Of a DNA stretch of 64,000 nt, positions 58,688 through 64,000 are shown piece after piece. The notes beneath the pieces are model-generated. The model did no database searches. It had not been told where the DNA came from and saw nothing but the letters and a program-made list of their open reading frames with translations. The DNA comes from Streptomyces sp. TSRI0281 (GTDB taxonomy: Bacteria; Actinomycetota; Actinomycetes; Streptomycetales; Streptomycetaceae). Position numbers and translations under genes: made by a program. Where the stretch lies: assembly GCF_001905125.1 (NCBI RefSeq), contig NZ_LWLE01000007.1, positions 63,881 through 127,880 on the forward strand, in the 5' to 3' direction. Numbering within the stretch: position 1 is the stretch's first letter; every line of letters starts with the position of its first letter.

Positions 58688-59490
58688 GCTGCCCCGAGGT
58701 GCTGTCCGGCGGTCTGGCCCATGCCGGTGCCGTCATCCGCCACGGGGACGTCGTGGAACGGCCCGCACCGCCGCACGCCACCGCCCTGCACGCCCATCTG
58801 CGGGCACTGGCCGCACGGGGCTTCGACGGGGTACCCACACCTCTGAGCATCGGCGCGCCCCTGGACATCGGTGGCTCCGGCCGTCGCGAACGGCTTTCCT
58901 ACGTAGCCGGGGACGTCGCTGTCCCGCCGTATCCGTCCTGGGCGTGGACGGAGGGCGCGCTGCGTTCGGTGGGCGCGCTGCTCCGGGCTCTGCATGTGGC
59001 GACCGCGGCCGTGCCCCTCGACCGTACGGCCGGGTGGCCGACGGAACTTGCCGATCCGCAGGGGGCGGCGGACGGGGCGCTGCTCTGCCACAACGACGTG
59101 TGCCTGGAGAACGTGGTGTTCCGCGACGGCCGCGCCGCCGCCCTCATCGACTTCGACCTGGCCGCCCCCGGCCGACCGCTGTGGGATGTCGCGATGACGG
59201 CGCGCTACTGGGTGCCGATGTCGGGGCGCGACGGTCTCGATGCGCCGCACCGGCTCCGTGTGCTCGCCGAAGGCTACGGGCTGACTCGGGAGGACCGGGT
59301 CGCGCTGCCGGGCGTGATCGAGGAGGCCACCGGGGTCTGCCGGGCCTTCGTCGAGCGGCGCGTGGCGGGCGGGGATCCCGCGTATACGGAGGCACTTGAG
59401 GGAAAAGGCGGCTGGGAACGCTGGGACCGCCACCAGGCGTGGCTGTCCGCCCACCGGGAGAACCTGACCACGGCGCTACTGACCGATTGA
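58684..59490 (+). CDS. Aminoglycoside-phosphotransferase-like kinase
   Basis: A 268-residue protein of the APH/choline-kinase fold. The catalytic loop is LLCHNDVCLENVVFRDGRAAALIDFDLAAPGRPLWDVAMTARYW (HND-x4-N and the IDFD metal ligand). The N-terminal lobe is short (VIRHGDVVERPAPPHATALHAHL), and the usual lysine is not obvious, so the substrate may be small and the lobe divergent. ATG 58684 overlaps the double-HAD stop (ATGA), tying kinase and phosphatase expression. Substrate unknown. Confidence 0.85.
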   Translation: MSCPEVLSGGLAHAGAVIRHGDVVERPAPPHATALHAHLRALAARGFDGVPTPLSIGAPLDIGGSGRRERLSYVAGDVAVPPYPSWAWTEGALRSVGALLRALHVATAAVPLDRTAGWPTELADPQGAADGALLCHNDVCLENVVFRDGRAAALIDFDLAAPGRPLWDVAMTARYWVPMSGRDGLDAPHRLRVLAEGYGLTREDRVALPGVIEEATGVCRAFVERRVAGGDPAYTEALEGKGGWERWDRHQAWLSAHRENLTTALLTD

Positions 59491-59522
59491 CGGGCCGACC
59501 AAATGACCGGCCCGACCTTCCG

Positions 59523-59562
59523 ACCTGCTGACCTGCTGACCTGCTGACCTGCTGACCTGCTG
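59523..59562. repeat. Five tandem 8-bp repeats
   Basis: ACCTGCTG repeats exactly five times after the kinase gene, in the noncoding gap before the convergent TetR gene. Confidence 0.9.
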
Positions 59563-59660
59563 ACCGACAAGGTTGACCACCCGCCCGGCAAACAGCCCCA
59601 CCGCCTCGGCGCACCGCCTCAGCACCGCCGCCTCAGCCACCCGCCTCGGCGCACCCGCCC

Positions 59661-60314
59661 TTACCGCTCCCGCTCCAGCCCCGCCCGTAGCTGTGCGAAC
59701 GCCAGATCGGCCGCCCGTACCGCCCCCGCGTACACCTGCCCCGCGCTCTCCCCCGCGTCGATCCGCCGCCAGTTCGCCTCGGCGAGGATGCGCAGTACGG
59801 CGATGATCTGCCCGGCGGCGAGCCGCTCGGCGACCCCGTCCCCGCCCAGGGCGTGGGCGAGCGCCGCCTCGGAGCGCCCCTGGTACGCGTACAGGCGGGC
59901 CACCAGTGCCGGCGTCCCGTACAGCAGCCGGTGGAAGGCGAGCACCGCCGGGGCGTCGCAGAGGCCCGTCACCGGGTCCCGCTCCTCCAGCCCGGCCAGG
60001 AAGTGGCGGCGCAGCGCGGTCAGCGGTGTCTCCTCGTGCGCCCGCCCCGCGACGACCCTGGCCGCCTCGTCCTCATGGTCGGCGAACCGGTGCAGCGCCA
60101 GGTCCTCCTTGGTGGGGAAGTACCGGAAGAGCGTCGGCTTGGAGATGTCGGCCGCCGCCGCCACCTCCGCCACCGAGACCTTGTCGAAGCCCCGCTCCAG
60201 GAACATCGCGATCGCGGCGTCGGAGACCGCCTGATAGGTCAGCTGCTTCTTGCGCTCCCGCAGACCGACCGGCACATGCGCCGACGGCCCGGTTCCGGCC
60301 TTCTCTCCACTCAT
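59661..60314 (-). CDS. TetR-family regulator
   Basis: A 217-residue regulator. LTYQAVSDAAIAMFLERGFDKVSVAEVAAAADISKPTLFRYFPTKEDLALHRFADHE (residues about 25-81) is the TetR helix-turn-helix with the YFPTKEDL end. The C-terminal ligand-binding domain is helical. Its target is unknown; it stands alone next to the other TetR gene. ATG 60314. Confidence 0.9.
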   Translation of the reverse strand: MSGEKAGTGPSAHVPVGLRERKKQLTYQAVSDAAIAMFLERGFDKVSVAEVAAAADISKPTLFRYFPTKEDLALHRFADHEDEAARVVAGRAHEETPLTALRRHFLAGLEERDPVTGLCDAPAVLAFHRLLYGTPALVARLYAYQGRSEAALAHALGGDGVAERLAAGQIIAVLRILAEANWRRIDAGESAGQVYAGAVRAADLAFAQLRAGLERER

Positions 60315-60425
60315 GACGACAAAGCCTACGCCCTTTACCTCAAGCGGACTTGACGTAGCGGACGACTACCTGCCGCCCCCCACCCCGCCTGCCCACCGCA
60401 CCTGCCCACCGCACCCTCCCCGCCC

Positions 60426-61196
60426 CTATCGCCCCCGCTGATGGACGAGCGCCTCGATCCCGTCCAGCAGCCGGGCGAGGCCGAAGGTGAACTCGTAGTC
60501 GGGTTCGTCCGGCTCGCTCATCACGCCGGTGTCCAGCAGCCGGGAGAGCGCCGGATGCCGTACGGGATCGACGAGCCGCTTCACGGTGCGCTCGTACCCG
60601 GCCATGACCTCCTCGGGCGGAACGCCGCGCGCCTCGACGGCGGCGGCGATCTCGCTCATCAACAGCGCCTCGTTCCGCACGAATCCGGCGATGAGGAGGA
60701 TCACCGAGATCTTGTCGCCCTCGGGCAGGCCACTGCTCTCCAGCGCCTGGAGCCCCTGCTCCCACCAGGCGACCGAGTGCGGGCTCGCGGGCGGGCCCGC
60801 GATCGGGATGCGCAGCATCCACAGGTTCCGGTGGAACATCCCGCGCTGCGCCCAGGCCCACTCGGAGACCGCCTCGCGCCAGCCCGCCCCAGCCTCCAGG
60901 GCGGGCAGCGGCGAGGGCGGGCCCATGGCCGCCTCCTGCATGAGGAGGAACAGCTCGTCCTTGGCGGAGACGTACCGGTAGAGCGACATCGTCGACGCGC
61001 CGAGATCCTTGGCCACGCGCCCCATCGACACGGCGGCGATCCCCTCGGACGCCGCCACCGCCACCGCCGCGGCCACGATCCGCTCCAGGCTCAGGCCCGG
61101 CTTCGGGCCCTTGACCGGGCGCTCGCGCAGCCCCCAGGCGGCCTCGATGCTGGCCGGCAGGTCGCCCGCTCCGGGCACGTCACTCTTCTCCGCCAC
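60426..61196 (-). CDS. TetR-family regulator, TetR_C class, of the ABC exporter
   Basis: A 256-residue regulator with the HTH LSLERIVAAAVAVAASEGIAAVSMGRVAKDLGASTMSLYRYVSAKDELFLLMQEAAMG (about 37-94) and a C-terminal domain of the tetracyclin-repressor-like class. GTG 61196 is taken as start because the longer frame runs into the promoter and operator. Divergent from the ABC exporter genes, with a palindrome between, so it is the likely repressor of that exporter. Confidence 0.88.
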   Translation of the reverse strand: MAEKSDVPGAGDLPASIEAAWGLRERPVKGPKPGLSLERIVAAAVAVAASEGIAAVSMGRVAKDLGASTMSLYRYVSAKDELFLLMQEAAMGPPSPLPALEAGAGWREAVSEWAWAQRGMFHRNLWMLRIPIAGPPASPHSVAWWEQGLQALESSGLPEGDKISVILLIAGFVRNEALLMSEIAAAVEARGVPPEEVMAGYERTVKRLVDPVRHPALSRLLDTGVMSEPDEPDYEFTFGLARLLDGIEALVHQRGR

Positions 61197-61269
61197 CGAA
61201 TCCCCATTTCCCTTTTTTCCCGATTCCCGGCCCGGCCCCGGTCCCCCGCTTGACCACCATCCTAGTTTT

Positions 61270-61305
61270 GCGTAATGCTTACACAGTAACGCGTATGACA
61301 TACGC
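61270..61305. promoter_or_regulatory. TetR operator candidates between regulator and ABC genes
   Basis: GCGTATGACATACGC (61291-61305) is a palindrome with perfect 6-bp arms. A second smaller one, TTACACAGTAA, is at 61279-61289. They overlap the promoter and the ATG at 61295, which argues that the ABC ATPase starts at the later GTG 61322. Confidence 0.6.
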
Positions 61306-61321
61306 AGAAGGGGGACCGATC

Positions 61322-62308
61322 GTGATCATCGAGAGCGACAGAAGCCGACGGAGCGGCGCACAGGCCACGGGCCGGTACGCCATCGAGGCCCACGGCCTCA
61401 CCAAGTCCTACGGAAAACCGGCGGTACGGGTCCTGGACGGCATCGACCTCGGCGTCGAACGTTCCACCGTGTTCGCCCTGCTCGGCCCCAACGGCGCGGG
61501 CAAGACCACCGCCGTCCGCATCCTCGCCACGCTCACCGCGGCGGACTCCGGCACCGCACGCGTGGCCGGGTACGACATCGTCGCCGAGCGCGACCGGGTA
61601 CGCCGCTCCATCAGCCTCACCGGGCAGTTCGCCGCCGTCGACGAGACACAGACCGGCGAGGAGAACCTGCGCATGATGGCCCGGCTGACCGGCCTCTCCC
61701 GCAGCGCCGCCCGGCACCGGGCCGAGGAACTCCTCATCCGCTTCGACCTGACCGACGCGGCCCGCCGTCAGGCGCGTACGTACTCCGGGGGGATGCGCCG
61801 CCGGCTCGACCTGGCGGCCGGTCTCGTCGGATCGCCCGAACCCGGCGTCTTCTTCCTCGACGAGCCGACGACCGGGCTGGACCCGCGCAGCCGCCAGCAG
61901 CTCTGGCAGGTCGTCCGCGGGCTCGCCGAACGCGGCGCGACGATCCTGCTCACCACCCAGTACCTGGAGGAGGCGGACCAGCTCGCGGACCGGATCGCCG
62001 TCCTGAACAAGGGCCGGATCGTCGCCGAGGGGACCGCCGACAGCCTCAAGTCACGCGTCGCCGGGCACCGCCTCGATCTCGTCCTCACCAGCCGGGAGGC
62101 GTATCTCCGGCTGGCCGGACGGGCCGTCCACCACTCCCCCGAGACGCTCACCCTCGGCCTGCCCACGGACGGCACGGCGGCCCATGTCCGCGCCCTGCTG
62201 GACGAGATCGACCCCGCCCGCACGGAAGTGGCCCGCCTCACCGTGCACACCGCCACCCTCGACGACGTCTTCCTGGCCCTCACCACGGAGGTACCGGCCC
62301 ATGTCTGA
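61322..62308 (+). CDS. DrrA-type ABC exporter ATPase
   Basis: A 328-residue ATPase of daunorubicin-resistance type. IEAHGLTKSYG opens the domain, Walker A is GPNGAGKTT, the signature and Walker B are YSGGMRRRLDLAAGLVGSPEPGVFFLDEPTTGLDPRSR, and the switch is LLTTQ-YLEEADQLADRIAVL. The C-terminal region ends with LTVHTATLDDVFLALT. GTG 61322 has AAGGGGGA 6-8 bases upstream; ATG 61295 lies inside the operator. Overlaps the permease by 8 bases. Substrate unknown. Confidence 0.9.
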   Translation: MIIESDRSRRSGAQATGRYAIEAHGLTKSYGKPAVRVLDGIDLGVERSTVFALLGPNGAGKTTAVRILATLTAADSGTARVAGYDIVAERDRVRRSISLTGQFAAVDETQTGEENLRMMARLTGLSRSAARHRAEELLIRFDLTDAARRQARTYSGGMRRRLDLAAGLVGSPEPGVFFLDEPTTGLDPRSRQQLWQVVRGLAERGATILLTTQYLEEADQLADRIAVLNKGRIVAEGTADSLKSRVAGHRLDLVLTSREAYLRLAGRAVHHSPETLTLGLPTDGTAAHVRALLDEIDPARTEVARLTVHTATLDDVFLALTTEVPAHV

Positions 62309-63074
62309 CGCATCCGGAGCCCTCGGCCACGCGGCGGTCATGACCGGCCGCAGCCTGCGCATCAGCCGCCGCAACATCGACGCGGTCATCACCTCGATGA
62401 TGCTCCCGATCATGCTGATGCTGATCTTCGTCTACTTCTTCGGCGGTGCGATCGACACCGGCACGCGGTACGACTCGTACGTCATGTACGTCGTCCCCGG
62501 AGTGCTGCTCCTGTGCGCCGGATTCGGCTCCGCCACGACCGCCGTGGCCGTCAGCGAGGACATGAAGGGCGGCATCATCGACCGCTTCCGCTCACTGGAC
62601 GTGGGCGGTACGTTGGTGCTCGCCGGTCATGTGGTGGCGAGCACCGTACGCAACCTCGTCTCCACGACACTGGTCTTCGGCGTGGCCGTGCTGATCGGCT
62701 TCCGTCCGGCGGCCACCGCCACCGGCTGGCTCGCCGTGGCCGCCGTACTCCTGGCCTACATCGTGGCGCTGTCCTGGATCTCGGCGGCGATCGGCCTGCT
62801 CGCCCGGACCCCGGAGGCGGCGGGCGGATTCACGTTCTTCATGTCGTTCCTGCCGTACCCGAGCAGCGCGTTCGTGCCGATCGACTCGATGCCCGGCTGG
62901 CTGCACGGCTTCGCCGACCACCAGCCGATCACCCCGGCCATCGAGTCCCTGCGCGGCCTCCTGCTGAACCAGCCGGTGGGCAACACCCCCTGGATCGCGC
63001 TGACCTGGGCGGCGGGCATCCTGGTGGTGGCGGTGGCACTCTCGGGGGTGCTGTTCAGGGCCCGGACCCGATAG
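62301..63074 (+). CDS. DrrB-type ABC-2 exporter permease
   Basis: A 257-residue membrane subunit with six predicted helices. MLPIMLMLIFVYFFGGAIDTGTRYDSYVMYVVPGVLLLCAGFGSATTAVAVSEDMKGGIIDRFRSL is the ABC-2 core and FFMSFLPYPSSAFVPIDSMPGWLHGFADHQPITPAIESLRGLLL the typical DrrB end. It pairs with the upstream ATPase. ATG 62301 overlaps its stop region. Confidence 0.92.
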   Translation: MSDASGALGHAAVMTGRSLRISRRNIDAVITSMMLPIMLMLIFVYFFGGAIDTGTRYDSYVMYVVPGVLLLCAGFGSATTAVAVSEDMKGGIIDRFRSLDVGGTLVLAGHVVASTVRNLVSTTLVFGVAVLIGFRPAATATGWLAVAAVLLAYIVALSWISAAIGLLARTPEAAGGFTFFMSFLPYPSSAFVPIDSMPGWLHGFADHQPITPAIESLRGLLLNQPVGNTPWIALTWAAGILVVAVALSGVLFRARTR

Positions 63075-63121
63075 GACACGGCCACCGTACGCACCCCGAC
63101 AGGACACCGGCACCGCACGCA

Positions 63122-63174
63122 CCCCACGCTCACCGCCGCGGGCCCGGACCCCACGCTCAGCGCCGCGGGCCCGT
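63122..63174. repeat. Two copies of a 26-27 bp unit after the ABC permease
   Basis: CCCCACGCTCACCGCCGCGG-type sequence followed by GCCCGGA occurs twice in tandem (63122-63147 and 63149-63174) with one C/G change. It lies between the convergent permease and Eis-like genes. Confidence 0.6.
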
Positions 63175-63182
63175 ACCGCGTC

Positions 63183-64000
63183 TCAGAACACGTCCGGGCA
63201 CCAGGGCCGCCGCCCCGTCCGCAGCGCCAGTTCCGCCGTGTCCGCGGCGCCCGGCCGGTTCTCCTCGACCCGGCCCAGGTCCACCAGGCGCCGCACCGAC
63301 TCGTCACCGAGGTACAGCGCACCCAACTCCCTTACGTCCAGGGTCAGATCGGCGCTCCTCGTGGTCGGGGCGCAGCTCGCACCGGACGGTGAGACGTCCA
63401 GCCGGAAACGGCCGCCCGCCAGGCCCGCGGAGTCGTGGATCTCCAGCACCAGATCGGCCTCGGCGGCGTACGTACGGGCCTCCATCGCGCGGGTGACGTC
63501 CAGGACACGCACCCACAGCCAGTCCGCCAGGGTGACGATGCGGGCGGCGCGGGGGTCCGGGAGGAGCAGGGGCAGCAGATCGTCGGGGGCCCGGTAGCCG
63601 GAGCGGACCGTGGTGATCCAGTCGATCGAGCAGACGAAGTGCCACAGCGCTCGTTCCGCCGCCGGGGTCGCCGCGATCAGCTGCCGCACGGTCGCCTTGT
63701 TCAACGGCTGCTTGCCATCGCCCCAGTTGTCGTCGGCGGAGTAGACGACGAGGCCGTCGACCTCACCGTCGGCGGCACGGTGGACCGCGTAGAACGGCTC
63801 GGTCCAGCCCTCGTACGCGGGGACGTCCACGCCGGTGCCGAGCTCCCACCAGCGCTCGTCCCGGCTGATGACACCGGGCCGTTGGGCGGCGAGGCGGGCA
63901 TGCAGTGCGGGGCCCACCTTGCGTATCTCCGCGCCGTCGGCCATCTCGATCCTGCCGCCGCCGTCCGCCGCGGACGGGCCCGCCCAGCGGGGGTCGAGAC
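63183..64000 (-). CDS. Eis-like N-acetyltransferase, C-terminal part (partial)
   Basis: The frame has no stop up to the window edge, so the gene is cut off at its 5' end. What is seen (about 272 residues) matches the C-terminal two thirds of Eis-family GNAT proteins: the second GNAT-like domain ([32 protein letters not shown], then [33 protein letters not shown]) and the sterol-carrier-like domain ending [18 protein letters not shown]. Eis enzymes acetylate amines, including aminoglycosides. ATG 63944 is internal, not the likely start. Confidence 0.8.
   Translation of the reverse strand, partial: LDPRWAGPSAADGGGRIEMADGAEIRKVGPALHARLAAQRPGVISRDERWWELGTGVDVPAYEGWTEPFYAVHRAADGEVDGLVVYSADDNWGDGKQPLNKATVRQLIAATPAAERALWHFVCSIDWITTVRSGYRAPDDLLPLLLPDPRAARIVTLADWLWVRVLDVTRAMEARTYAAEADLVLEIHDSAGLAGGRFRLDVSPSGASCAPTTRSADLTLDVRELGALYLGDESVRRLVDLGRVEENRPGAADTAELALRTGRRPWCPDVF

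Noticed and set aside
59523..59562. CRISPR-like array
   Set aside because: The repeats are 8 bp and directly adjacent with no spacers; no cas genes are present anywhere in the window.

Overview
This window is high-GC actinobacterial DNA and almost certainly comes from a Streptomyces chromosome. Several things point that way: very strong third-position GC bias, many GTG starts, F420/PPOX-type enzymes, mycothiol synthesis (mshA), msiK, carD, phoR-phoP-phoU, and the Scr1/DUF397 and DUF6624/DUF6082 families that are abundant in Streptomyces. From position 13.4 kb to about 44 kb the gene order (tRNA-Thr, msiK, nucleotidyltransferase, DoxX protein, rlmB, cysS, ispF, ispD, carD, phoP, phoR, phoU, gpmA, mshA, NlpC/P60, PP2C regulator, DUF2516, HbhA-like, XRE regulator) looks, from memory, like the conserved core around msiK to phoP in Streptomyces coelicolor.

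Layout. (1) 1-13.4 kb is an accessory block ending at the 3' end of a tRNA-Thr(TGT) gene. It holds a minus-strand array of nine small genes, many overlapping by a few bases: a resolvase-like protein, an orphan ATPase, an unknown protein, a double-winged-helix GntR protein, DUF6624, DUF6415-like, DUF6082, an unknown protein and a DUF574-type SAM methyltransferase. Then come an Scr1/DUF397 pair, an HTH-TPR regulator, an excisionase-like protein, an XRE regulator coupled to a tyrosine integrase, and an orphan cargo gene beside the tRNA. The second attachment site was not found and may lie left of the window. (2) 13.5-24.5 kb is housekeeping: sugar ABC ATPase MsiK, cell-envelope and tRNA functions, MEP isoprenoid genes ispD/ispF and CarD, with a decayed MFS gene between the cysS and isp groups. 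(3) 24.5-30.5 kb holds the phosphate regulators PhoP/PhoR and PhoU, a Cys-rich 49-residue protein, and an MFS transporter. (4) 30.8-44 kb has phosphoglycerate mutase, a likely toxin-antitoxin pair, two exported proteins, MshA, a class I methyltransferase, a P60 hydrolase, a PP2C response regulator and an XRE/HbhA pair. (5) 44-64 kb is a variable stretch rich in regulator-plus-efflux pairs: GlxA-type regulator/reductase, HTH regulator/ABC exporter, MerR/MFS, MarR/MFS-PPOX fusion, double HAD/aminoglycoside-phosphotransferase-like, TetR/ABC exporter. It ends in a partial Eis-like acetyltransferase.

The most unusual items are the fusion of a 14-TM drug exporter with a flavin/F420-type split barrel (54979-57138), the tandem double-HAD protein translationally coupled to a kinase (57380-59490), the resolvase-fold protein lacking the usual catalytic arginine spacing (5893-6402), the orphan cargo gene in the tRNA-Thr island (12292-13128), and the Cys-rich peptide after phoU (28896-29045). 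Many intergenic regions carry short GC-rich tandem repeats built around GTACG. Functional statements rest on motifs read by eye and on family knowledge; no database search was possible.
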